Assembly: GCA_016205125.1 (NCBI GenBank)
Contig: JACQJE010000030.1
Span: 1 to 11,733 of the forward strand
Source: Deltaproteobacteria bacterium
GTDB taxonomy: Bacteria > Bdellovibrionota > O2-12-FULL-43-9 > JACQJE01
Direction: 5' to 3'
DNA: 11,733 nt
In this document: positions 1 to 7,800 of the stretch, one piece after another
Position numbering within the stretch: position 1 is the first letter of the stretch
Layout of the letters: every line of letters begins with the position of its first letter
Notes under the pieces: model-generated
Told to the model about the DNA's origin: nothing
The model's input: the letters and a program-made list of their open reading frames with translations, nothing else
The model's database searches: none
Position numbers and translations under genes: made by a program

Positions 1-768
1 GAGCCGGGGGCGGGTTCAGATGTCGCAGGGATGTCGACTTCCGCCAAAAAAGCGGGCAATGACTACATTCTCAATGGCGAGAAATCTTTCATTACGAACG
101 CTTCTCACTCCAAGATGTTTGTGGTCTTTGCCACGCATGACCGCTCCAGGAGGGACAAGGGGATTTCGACCTTTGTCGTCCCGTCTGATGCAGAGGGGCT
201 CTCGATCGGGAAGAAAGAGCACAAGATGGGTCAGCGCGCATCGAATACCGCGAGCGTCATTTTTAAAGATGTGCGGGTCCCCGCGGAAGATCGACTCGGC
301 AATGAAGGGGACGGTTTCAAGATTGCAATGCGCACTCTTGATCACAGCCGTCCTCTTGTAGCAATTGCGGCGGTCGGCCTGGCGCGCTCTGCCATGGAAT
401 ACTCGATCAAATACGCGGCAGAGCGGAAGCAGTTTGATCAACCGATCGCCTCCTTTCAGGCGATCCAGTTTATGATTGCAGATATGGCAAAGGATATTGA
501 GGCGTCAAGATGGCTCACCTACTACTCTTCATGGCTTCTCGACCACAACAGACCCTCCACCCTTTACTCATCGATGGCGAAATGTATGGCCTCGGACGTG
601 GCCATGAGGGTCACGACGGATGCTGTCCAGATTTTTGGAGGGTATGGTTATAGCAGAGAATTTCCGGTGGAGAAGCTGATGCGCGATGCCAAACTCCTCC
701 AGATCTACGAAGGAACCAATCAGATCCAGCGGCTGGTGATTGCAAAAAATCTTCTCAGCGTAAGCTAA
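1..768 (+). CDS. Acyl-CoA dehydrogenase, C-terminal part (5' end outside window)
   Basis: Flavoprotein that performs alpha,beta-dehydrogenation of an acyl-CoA using FAD and passes electrons to electron-transfer flavoprotein; cytoplasmic, in fatty-acid or branched-chain amino-acid breakdown. The frame is open from base 1, and its first residues, EPGAGSD, are the family signature of the middle beta domain. It is followed by the LNGEKSFITNA segment, the FAD-contact region around RKQFDQPIASFQAIQ, and the C-terminal motif IYEGTNQIQRLVIAK. The Glu of IYEGT (codon 709-711) is at the position of the catalytic base of medium- and short-chain acyl-CoA dehydrogenases. About 255 residues are present, so some 120-130 N-terminal residues lie outside the window. 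The first internal ATG (31) is not the start. Stop is TAA. The family is certain, but the acyl substrate cannot be read from the sequence. The gene converges on the S41 protease gene. Confidence 0.97.
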   Translation, partial: EPGAGSDVAGMSTSAKKAGNDYILNGEKSFITNASHSKMFVVFATHDRSRRDKGISTFVVPSDAEGLSIGKKEHKMGQRASNTASVIFKDVRVPAEDRLGNEGDGFKIAMRTLDHSRPLVAIAAVGLARSAMEYSIKYAAERKQFDQPIASFQAIQFMIADMAKDIEASRWLTYYSSWLLDHNRPSTLYSSMAKCMASDVAMRVTTDAVQIFGGYGYSREFPVEKLMRDAKLLQIYEGTNQIQRLVIAKNLLSVS

Positions 769-787
769 AATTACAGCGACAGCGTGA

Positions 788-2200
788 CTACATCGATGCT
801 GCTTTGTCCTGCGCTGCGGGGGTACCACCCGCAGACTCCTTCATTCCGCCTTTGAGCAGCATCCACGTTTTGAGATAGTTGTAAGCCTGCTGGAGTTGGA
901 AATCGCTTTCCAAATCGGCGAGCTGTTCTTTCTTCCGCTCACCCTTTTCTTCTTTTTTCGGTTCTTGCTTAGGCTCCTTCTTCATTTCTTCTGGTTCTTC
1001 TCCATTTTCAATATGGTGAGGAAGATCCCGTTCGCGCTGCATGCGAAGTTTTTCGGCCTTTTTCTGTTCGGTTTTAAGGAGTGACATATCGATCTGCTCG
1101 ACGACGACATCGGGGGTAATCCCCTTTGCCTGAATCGAATGGCCATTGGGTGTGTAGTATTTTGCGACGGTGAGCTTCAGTGCAGATTGATCGGTCAATT
1201 CGATCACCGTCTGGACAGAGCCTTTGCCAAAAGTCGGTGTTCCGACCACCAGGGCGCGTTTGTGATCCTGCAGTGCTCCTGCGACGATTTCTGAGGCGCT
1301 GGCAGAAGCGCCGTTGACCAGAACGACCATCGGGAAACCACTGTAGGTCTTCTCTTTGTGAGCATAATGAATCTCTTTTGATTTCCCTTTTCTTCCAACG
1401 GTAGAGACAATGACCCCCTCGCGCAGAAAGAGATCGGCAACTTCTACAGACTGGTCGAGAAGCCCTCCAGGGTTATTCCGCAAGTCAAGGATGACCCCCT
1501 TAAAACCTTTTTTGGATGTCTTGTTCTTAAGCACCTTTGTCAGGTCATCTGTTGTCTTTTCGTTAAAGGTCGAGACTTTGGTATAGAGAACCCCGTCTGG
1601 CAAGTCTGCTTCCTTGATACTCTGAATCCGGATGATTTCACGCGTGATGGTAAAGTCTTTCGGCTCTTCAAATCCCTCCCGCACAATGGTCACAGTCACC
1701 CGCGTTCCTTTCTTGCCGCGGAGTTTGTTGACCGCTTCAATGATGGTGATCCCCTGAGTCGAATCCCCGTCAATCTTCACAATTTTATCGCCCGCCTGAA
1801 TACCCGCTTGCCAGGCGGGGGTATCTTCTATAGGGGCCACAATGGTCAGCACATCGTCACGAATGGTGATTTCAATTCCAAGCCCGCCAAATTCACCTGA
1901 AGTGTCTCCTTTCATCTGTTTAAAGACATCGGGGGGAAGAAAATTGGTATGCGGATCGAGCGTGGCGAGCATCCCCTTAATACCGCCATAAATCAGATCC
2001 TTTGAGTTGACCTCATCAACGTAGTTCTGTTCGACGTAATAGAGGACTTTGGCAAAGATATCGAGTTTTTCGTAAGCATCCTGAGAGACGGCAAAACTGG
2101 AGCGGTTGGTCATTCCATAGATGTAAAACACTGCGGATGCAACGACCGCTCCGATGAGAACACCCTTGATCTGGCGCATTTTGATCGCAATTTTTTTCAT
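788..2200 (-). CDS. ctpA: S41 family C-terminal processing peptidase (CtpA/Prc type)
   Basis: Periplasmic, membrane-tethered serine protease that trims or degrades proteins from their C-termini. The 470 residues comprise a basic N-terminus and one hydrophobic helix (about 13-30, an uncleaved anchor or signal), an N-terminal helical region, a PDZ domain (about 103-190, GGLGIEI to GDKIVKIDG) and the S41 catalytic core. The Ser-Lys dyad is visible: S301 in NGASASASEI and K326 in TFGKGSVQ, with Q330 four residues on, as in CtpB-type enzymes. After about residue 372 there is an unusual tail very rich in Lys and Glu (about 375-427), then a short helical end. The start is supported by a purine-rich GAGAGAAGG upstream; Met8 is an alternative. 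Stop is TAG, which shows that amber terminates here, because read-through would run antisense into the dehydrogenase gene. It lies 71 bp downstream of the subtilase gene on the same strand, so co-transcription is likely. Confidence 0.95.
   Translation of the reverse strand: MKKIAIKMRQIKGVLIGAVVASAVFYIYGMTNRSSFAVSQDAYEKLDIFAKVLYYVEQNYVDEVNSKDLIYGGIKGMLATLDPHTNFLPPDVFKQMKGDTSGEFGGLGIEITIRDDVLTIVAPIEDTPAWQAGIQAGDKIVKIDGDSTQGITIIEAVNKLRGKKGTRVTVTIVREGFEEPKDFTITREIIRIQSIKEADLPDGVLYTKVSTFNEKTTDDLTKVLKNKTSKKGFKGVILDLRNNPGGLLDQSVEVADLFLREGVIVSTVGRKGKSKEIHYAHKEKTYSGFPMVVLVNGASASASEIVAGALQDHKRALVVGTPTFGKGSVQTVIELTDQSALKLTVAKYYTPNGHSIQAKGITPDVVVEQIDMSLLKTEQKKAEKLRMQRERDLPHHIENGEEPEEMKKEPKQEPKKEEKGERKKEQLADLESDFQLQQAYNYLKTWMLLKGGMKESAGGTPAAQDKAASM
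814..834. repeat. Perfect 7-bp inverted repeat inside the 3' end of the S41 protease gene
   Basis: CTGCGGG (814-820) pairs with CCCGCAG (828-834) around a 7-base loop that itself contains GGTACC. It lies just past the convergent gene ends, about 45 bases beyond the dehydrogenase stop. No T-run follows on either strand, so it is not a standard intrinsic terminator. It could still end or protect the dehydrogenase message. Confidence 0.4.
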
Positions 2201-2220
2201 GGCCCGCCTTCTCTCAGAAA

Positions 2221-2241
2221 TGTGAACGATTTCGTTTCACA
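2221..2241. repeat. Short imperfect inverted repeat between subtilase and S41 protease genes
   Basis: TGTGAACG and CGTTTCACA form a stem with one bulged T around a 4-base loop. It lies in the 71-bp gap upstream of the S41 gene. It could be a weak transcript hairpin or an operator. There is no U-tract, and the half-site spacing does not match the CRP consensus. Confidence 0.35.
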
Positions 2242-2271
2242 AATGTAACATAAGGAGTTGTGTTCGACAAG

Positions 2272-3648
2272 TTAATTACCTGTTCCAGTTGCATGTCTGA
2301 AGGCGTTTTCGACGTCGAGTACCCCGGATGAAACGACGCTTTCATTGAGACTCGGCACTTTGCGTACTGACTCGATGAGGATCCGCTTCAGTTGATCATA
2401 CGTCAGATCTGGAACCGCGGACCAGACCAGTGCTGCGGCGCCAACGACGTGAGGTGTTGCCATCGAAGTGCCGCTCAGAAGCTGGTAATCGTTGTTGGGT
2501 GTTGTGCTCAGAGTGTCGACTCCTGGTGCAGCCAAATGAACAGATTGTTTCCCATAGTTGGACCACGATGCGAGTTTGTCATTCTGATCTGTAGCCGCGA
2601 CGGCGATAATGTTGTCAATCTTGTAGCTGGCTGGATAAGAGGGCTGGCTGTCGATATTATTCCCGCTGTTTCCTGCGGCCGCGACAAAAAGGACGCCCAT
2701 CTTTCGTGTCTCTATGATTGTATCTTCGAGCGCTTTGGAATAGGAACCCCCACCCCAGCTATTGTTGAGAACCCGTGCGCCATTGAAGGCGGCGTATTCA
2801 ATCGCCTTAATGGCATTGTTTGTTTTGCCAGAACCCTTGTTGTCGAGGAATTTCACTCCCATCAGGAGGATCCGGGGGCTGACACCGATGGTCCCTTTTC
2901 CGTTTTCACCCACAGCGCCAATGGTGCCGCTGACGTGCGAACCGTGCCGGTTGTCATCATAAGGGAGAGGTTCATTTGCTACAAAGTCCCACCCCACTAA
3001 ATCGTCGACATAGCCGTTATTATCATCGTCGACCTTATTATCTGGAATCTCTTTCTCATTGCGCCAGAGGTTGTAGGCCAAATCTTCGTGGTTGTAGTCA
3101 ATCCCTGTATCGATGATCCCTACAATGACATCATGGCTCCCCATCCAGGTTGGCCATACTTGTGGAGCGCGAACGGTCTTGACACCCCAGGTCTGTCCAA
3201 AGAGGGGATCTGCTTCACCATTTGGCTCGCCGGGAGCTGGATTGAGTGCTGGTTTTTTTGACTTTGCGGGCGGAAAGAAGCCGGCAAATGCATATTGATA
3301 GTAATTGGGTTCCGCATATTCGATATTGGGGTTGCGCCGAAGTTTCAGGAGCGCTTCTTTGATCGACATCCGCGTCCGCAGAGTCACTAGCGAAAGATCT
3401 GCGACCATAAAATCCGATTCTACCGAAGCGGCTTCGATGTCAGAGAATGTGGAAAGGATATCAGAAGAGCGAATATCCCCGCGCCACTTGATAAAGATCT
3501 GCTGGTCCACATAAGGGAGGATCCAGCCCTCCACATTGATGTCATGATTCGCATTGGTGAGCGAGGATGAATAGAACTGTTGAAAGACTAACCCAAGGAC
3601 AAAGAGGCTCAGTACAGCTGAGCCTGCGGCAATATATTTTAACTTCAT
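2272..3648 (-). CDS. Exported subtilisin-like serine protease (S8 family) with N-terminal prodomain
   Basis: Secreted endoprotease made as a pre-pro-enzyme, 458 residues. Residues 1-25 are a signal peptide or anchor (MKLKYI followed by a hydrophobic stretch). Residues about 38-120 look like an inhibitory prodomain of the fervidolysin/I9 type (ending NIEYAEPNYYQYAF), followed by a Pro-rich linker. The S8 catalytic domain runs from about 150 to 455 with a full triad: D180 in GIIDTGID, H235 in NRHGSHVSGT and S395 in LSGTSMATPH; oxyanion Asn327 is in AAAGNSG. An Asp/Asn-rich stretch at 207-216 looks like a calcium-binding loop. The start is fixed by a strong AGGAGGA ribosome site seven bases upstream. 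There are no C-terminal appended domains. Its pairing with a downstream S41 protease suggests an envelope or extracellular proteolysis operon. Natural substrates are unknown. Confidence 0.96.
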   Translation of the reverse strand: MKLKYIAAGSAVLSLFVLGLVFQQFYSSSLTNANHDINVEGWILPYVDQQIFIKWRGDIRSSDILSTFSDIEAASVESDFMVADLSLVTLRTRMSIKEALLKLRRNPNIEYAEPNYYQYAFAGFFPPAKSKKPALNPAPGEPNGEADPLFGQTWGVKTVRAPQVWPTWMGSHDVIVGIIDTGIDYNHEDLAYNLWRNEKEIPDNKVDDDNNGYVDDLVGWDFVANEPLPYDDNRHGSHVSGTIGAVGENGKGTIGVSPRILLMGVKFLDNKGSGKTNNAIKAIEYAAFNGARVLNNSWGGGSYSKALEDTIIETRKMGVLFVAAAGNSGNNIDSQPSYPASYKIDNIIAVAATDQNDKLASWSNYGKQSVHLAAPGVDTLSTTPNNDYQLLSGTSMATPHVVGAAALVWSAVPDLTYDQLKRILIESVRKVPSLNESVVSSGVLDVENAFRHATGTGN

Positions 3649-3655
3649 GGATACT

Positions 3656-3662
3656 TCCTCCT
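3656..3662 (-). promoter_or_regulatory. Ribosome binding site of the subtilase gene
   Basis: On the minus strand this reads AGGAGGA, seven bases before the ATG at 3648-3646. It is a near-perfect Shine-Dalgarno sequence that decides the start. Confidence 0.85.
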
Positions 3663-3768
3663 GCGGACAGATGAGAACTCACTAGACTCTTCACTTGTTA
3701 TCGGAGGGGAGGGGGAAAAGTTGAGAAAGTGGAAAGGCGCTACCCAAATCCGGTAAATTGAAAAAGAT

Positions 3769-3790
3769 GATCTTCCCTGAGCTGAAGATC
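3769..3790. promoter_or_regulatory. Perfect 7-bp inverted repeat, candidate activator site
   Basis: GATCTTC (3769-3775) and GAAGATC (3784-3790) are separated by 8 bases. The centre lies about 190 bp upstream of the start site predicted from the sigma-54 element, the usual distance for a bacterial enhancer-binding protein. No T-run follows, so terminator function is unlikely. The assignment as an activator site is inferred from position only. Confidence 0.4.
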
Positions 3791-3793
3791 TGG

Positions 3794-3825
3794 CAGCATT
3801 GAAGGTAACATAACAAACAATACTG
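3794..3825. repeat. Imperfect 8-bp inverted repeat
   Basis: CAGCATTG (3794-3801) and CAATACTG (3818-3825) match at 7 of 8 positions across a 16-base spacer. It lies next to the 3769-3790 repeat and may be a second regulatory half-site pair. It could also be chance. Confidence 0.25.
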
Positions 3826-3946
3826 GGAGGAGCATCGCGCATTCGCCCTCGCAAAGCGGTGATTGTTAGGTACATATCATGAAAGATTCGATGTAAAGCC
3901 CTGACACTTATCGTGCCAAAATCCGTCGTTCAGATCGGTCGCGTCG

Positions 3947-3962
3947 TGGCATGCTTTTTGCT
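3947..3962 (+). promoter_or_regulatory. Sigma-54 (RpoN) -24/-12 promoter
   Basis: The sequence TGGCATGCTTTTTGCT matches the RpoN consensus TGGCAYG-N4-TTGCW at every defined position, with the diagnostic GG (3948-3949) and GC (3960-3961) separated by exactly 10 bases. It reads rightward. Transcription would begin near 3973 and leave a leader of about 80 bases before the ATG at 4055. Sigma-54 promoters need an ATP-driven enhancer-binding activator, so the giant gene downstream is probably switched on by a specific signal. Confidence 0.72.
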
Positions 3963-4043
3963 TTCATAGTCTGAGTAGTGTAAACCAGCTCCTTGCCCCT
4001 TCAGGGTTGGAGGAATCTAACCGTTGAATATGACCCGTTTTTT

Positions 4044-4048
4044 AGGAG
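4044..4048 (+). promoter_or_regulatory. Ribosome binding site for the 4055 start
   Basis: AGGAG sits six bases before the ATG at 4055. It is the only clear Shine-Dalgarno/start pair in the whole rightward frame. Positions after the TAG at 4739-4741 lack one, which supports 4055 as the start of the entire frame. Confidence 0.8.
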
Positions 4049-4054
4049 AGCGAG

Positions 4055-4741
4055 ATGAGAGACAATAGGGAAGGAAACAAAGGATTCATGAGAGAAAGAG
4101 CGCCGAAAATTGCTGAAGAGGGCCCATTTTGTCACCGCACGCTGAGAGGCCGCATGATATTTTTTCTGGCCACCCTTTCCTTCTTTGCCGCGCTCTTGCT
4201 CCCCCTTTTCGAAGGGTGGGCCGGCGGGCGTGCCCGCATTGTGGAAGAGTTGCTTTCCGTCCTGATGCGGAAGCAATCTGCGGCGGCGGTGAGCGCAACG
4301 ACCTTCGCGCCTTCCCGCCTCGTCCTCGAACGGTCTCTATTATTACGGCAATTTGGACCAGAGATTCTGATGGAAATGGCCAGAGGGAGTCACTGGACGC
4401 TTTCTTCTGAAGATCAGAGATTGATTGAAGAACTACAGAAGATTGTCCTGCGGGAGGATAATATTTACGCGCTTCGCATCTGGACGCAATCTGATCCCGG
4501 TCTTTACCAACAGCTTCTTCCTGATCTGCGGAGTTTTCTTGACCTCGATTCCCCTCCTTCCAAACTCCTTTCCATGGAAATAGGGGATGAAGAACTTCCG
4601 GTCGACCTGCCGGAAAGTGCAGGGGGTCCTATTCGACGCTTGCTGGCCACCTTGCACCACCCAAAGAGTTCTCCACAGGAGCGCTCTCAGAGTGCACGTG
4701 AGCTTGGAAGCTTTAAATATCAGGAAGTGCGCATTTCATAG
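4055..4741 (+). CDS. N-terminal part of the giant protein, or separate 228-aa membrane-associated protein ended by TAG
   Basis: No named family is recognised. The 228 residues begin with a basic segment of about 33 residues, then a hydrophobic helix (about 34-52, from RMIFFLATLSFF to LLLPLFEGW). This could be a long signal peptide or a single membrane anchor with the C-terminal side predicted outside. The rest is helical and mostly soluble; the end (about 205-228, QSARELGSFKYQEVRIS) looks like the first half of a HEAT-type repeat. The frame then meets TAG at 4739-4741, and the same frame continues directly with LETVRSEISSRNPNSYVLSAALGSL, which reads like the other half of that repeat. I therefore suspect this is the 5' part of the downstream giant gene, interrupted by a nonsense codon, and not an independent gene. 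It has a good ribosome site and a sigma-54 promoter upstream. Confidence 0.75.
   Translation: MRDNREGNKGFMRERAPKIAEEGPFCHRTLRGRMIFFLATLSFFAALLLPLFEGWAGGRARIVEELLSVLMRKQSAAAVSATTFAPSRLVLERSLLLRQFGPEILMEMARGSHWTLSSEDQRLIEELQKIVLREDNIYALRIWTQSDPGLYQQLLPDLRSFLDLDSPPSKLLSMEIGDEELPVDLPESAGGPIRRLLATLHHPKSSPQERSQSARELGSFKYQEVRIS
4739..4741 (+). other. In-frame amber codon splitting the giant reading frame
   Basis: TAG is the only stop in 2559 codons of one frame from 4055 to the window end. The next codons (CTT GAA ACG GTG) continue protein-like sequence at once. The S41 gene in this window also ends in TAG, so amber is a normal stop here and wholesale reassignment is unlikely. The remaining options are a nonsense mutation, a sequencing error, translational read-through, or a true boundary between two genes. 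Confidence 0.85.
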
Positions 4742-4822
4742 CTTGAAACGGTGAGAAGTGAAATCTCTTCACGGAATCCCAACTCGTATGTGCTGAGTGC
4801 CGCGCTGGGCTCTCTTACGGGC

Positions 4823-7800
4823 ATGGTCGATCAGTCAGTAAGCAAAGAGCTGGAACAACTCCTTTCTCTATTTAACGAAAAGATCACGGCCAACTGGAAG
4901 CCACATGTTGAATCTCTTTTTAAGGAGGTCATCAGTAAAAGCCGAATCCAGGAAAAAGTCGAACTTGCTTCTTTAAAAGCAGTGAATGGCCCAGAAGGCG
5001 AAGGGGATAGTCTTGATGAGCAACTGATGCATGCAGTGGATCAAGGGTCACTCTCCCGGGAAGCTGGAGGTGTCTTTAGAGCAGGAACGGGAAGATTTTT
5101 GTCCGATGAATTGATGGCGTGGGAAAGAAAAGGGACGCATCCGGAGATTACAGGAAGAGAGAGGGAGGTGCAGCGTGTACTGGAGGTGCTGGTTCGTCTC
5201 AAAGCTCGTGTGCCTGTGTTGGTAGGACGGGCTGGAGTCGGAAAAACCGCTATTGCGGAGACATTAGCCCTTAGGATAGCTGAACGCAGGTTGCGCGACA
5301 ATATCGTTCTTGACAGAGAATTTCCGAAAGGTTCTGTCGTGATTCAAACTACCCCGGGCAAGATTTCAGAGCTGGCGCGTTCAAATGATCCGACATCACA
5401 GGCCGTTGCCGTTGAGAATTATATACGTTCGATCAAAGAGGTTGAAAAGGCACTTGGCGTCACCATTGTTCTCTTTGTCGACGAGTTCCATACATTCAGC
5501 CGGGCTCAGTTGAACGCTTTGAAACCCTTAGTTGAGGATGTCGATGGCGTGCGAATTGTGGGAGCCAGTACGCCGGGTGAGTTTGAATTGTCCCTGGACA
5601 ATGACAATGCCTGGAGACGCCGTGTTGAAGCTGTAAATGTATCGGAGATGAGCGAAGAGCAGACACTGGAAGTCATCAAAGAGGGATGGCTGGATGTTTT
5701 GGAGCAGCGTTATTTTGTGAAGTTTACCGGGGACGAACTCGTAGATGTCTTACGACTAGCGCAAGAAGTTTACCCCGATTTAGCTCGCCCGAGCGCACAG
5801 ATTAAGTTTTTGGACGCATTGGCAGCCTATACGAGTACACGGGAAGAGAAGACGAATCAGGAGATTGAGATTGGTGTCGAGGCAGCAAAAGAGTACGCAT
5901 CGATCTTGACCGGCATACCGATCAATCCGCGTAAGCCGCAGGAGCTGATGCCTTATATTGAAAAGGGACGATCAGAGTTAAAACGACGTGTTGTGGGTCA
6001 GGATCATTTGGTGGACGCCTTAGTCAATCTCTGGCAGCAGGTGATGACAGGAGAGCCGGGTAAAGCGGCTAAGTCAGCAGTCATAATAGGTACGACGGGT
6101 GTTGGTAAGACACTCATTGCGAAGCAGTTGGGTGAGGTCTTTTTGGGTAGTCGCGAGAAGGTTTTAACCATTGATGCAACGGCCTTCCAGACAGGTGATT
6201 TGTCGCTGAATAGTCTGATTGGAGCCCCTCCTGGAGTGATTTCGAGCGATAAGAGAAAAGGGGTTTTGCCAGAATGGTTAAGTGGACCGGGTAAGCAGGC
6301 GGGTATCATTATAATTAACGAGTTTGATAAGGCTCATCCGGATTTTGCGAAGCGGCTTATGGAAATGCTGGACCAAAAAACACTTACAGCTGGAGACGGA
6401 AGAGAGTATCGATTATCCAGACATTTGATTGTTTTCACAACAAACCGCGGCGCAAACCGGGTTTTTGATCCGAAGCTTGGCAAGTTCCTGAGTACGGAGG
6501 AGATGAGCAGGAGAGTAGAAAACATTACTCCGTCGCAGGCCAAGAGTTTCTTTACAGAGTCTGAAGGGTATGCATCGAGAGATGCCGGCCGCCTGCCGCC
6601 AGAGGTGGTCAACCGGATTGATGCGTGGATGGTCGCAAAACCGCTCACGTTTGAAGATGCGGTCAAAATTGCCGAAATCGAGATAACGCAGTTGACAGAG
6701 AGTCTCTTAGAGCAGCACGGCTTCAAAGTAGCGTTTAGCCAGGACTTAATCCGCCGTATTGTGGAGCAGAGCTTTACAAGAACGGAAGGCGTCCGGGATG
6801 TTAAGCAAGCCCTTGAGCGGACATTTAACGAAGTGCTGGGGGCGATTTGGAAACATGTGGAAAATGTGGAGCGGAGTGAGTTTGCTGTTGAGATTCATGA
6901 CGAGAGGGAAAAAAGCTTATTACGCGTGATTGATAAGAAGCAGGACGATCCTGTTGTGGTCGAAGTACCCTATCATACGCCGCCCAAATTTATGGCCATT
7001 CAGGACCCCCGATTTATGGAAATACTCAGCCATCTGGGAGAAAGGCTGCGGGGTGAAATATATGGTCAGGATGAGGCCATCGAGACGATTGTGCGGGCCG
7101 TTCGACGCCGCGCTGCTATGCCTGGCTCACGACCACTCTCAATAGGGTTGTTTGGTCTGACCGGGACTGGCAAAACTGAGATTGCGAAGTCGTTAGCGAA
7201 GTATCTGTATGGTGGTGTTGAAAGAGCGCGTATTCTTTCCTTCGGGAAGATACAGGAGAAGTTTGATCTTGCCAATATCTTCAATCCACCCAAGGGTGTT
7301 CAGGGCAGTGATGAGATCAGTGAGTTTGAGCGTATACTGCAGAGTTTTGGAGAAGAGGGTGGAGTCATTGTCTTTGACGAGCTTAGTAATATGGGCAAGG
7401 GGCGTCATCCGCATGAGCGATCAGCCTTATTTATGCAGCTCTATGAGATCTTTGAAGAAGGGGAATGGACCAGTCCGCTCGGCAAGACATATGACCTCTC
7501 CAAATTTACCATTATCTCAACCGGTAATGATGGGGAACATCTATTCAGACAACAGCCGAACGAAGATCTCAAACTCGCCGTGTGGGAGCAGATGCATAGC
7601 CGCGATCGCATTGTTCAGATTTTGCTGGATTCCCATATACCAGAGGCATTTATCAATCGGATGGATGCGCTTGTCCTGATGCGCCCGACTGGAAGCCATG
7701 TACAGGGTGAGATTGTTCGGAAATTCATGCGTGCAGTTCAAACAGAGTTTGAAAGAGAATATAACATTTCGATTATCTTTGCGGATGATCTTATCGAGAA

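Larger units (their letters stand above)
3649..4054. other. Divergent intergenic region, no gene
   Basis: This 406-bp stretch lies between two divergently transcribed genes. The minus-strand open frame at 3645-3875 overlaps the subtilase start and ribosome site and has no recognisable protein character, so I do not call it a gene. The region holds the sigma-54 promoter at 3947-3962 for the rightward gene, two inverted repeats at 3769-3825, and the ribosome sites at both ends. I see no convincing sigma-70 promoter for the subtilase on the minus strand. Confidence 0.7.

Noticed and set aside
814..834. Bidirectional intrinsic terminator between the convergent genes
   Set aside because: The hairpin is GC-rich and perfect, but neither strand has the following T-run, and it lies within coding sequence.
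2221..2241. CRP-type operator (TGTGA...TCACA)
   Set aside because: The half-sites are 11 bases apart instead of 6, and the position within an apparent operon does not suggest a CRP-controlled promoter.
3645..3875. Minus-strand 76-residue open frame upstream of the subtilase gene
   Set aside because: It overlaps the subtilase start codon and its ribosome site, has low-complexity Ser/Pro/Arg content and no recognisable motif; it is best explained as chance in the regulatory gap.
4739..4741. Genome-wide reassignment of TAG to an amino acid
   Set aside because: The S41 protease gene ends in TAG at a sensible place, and reading through it would run antisense into the dehydrogenase gene. The long frame also has only one TAG in about 2559 codons, whereas reassigned codons would recur.
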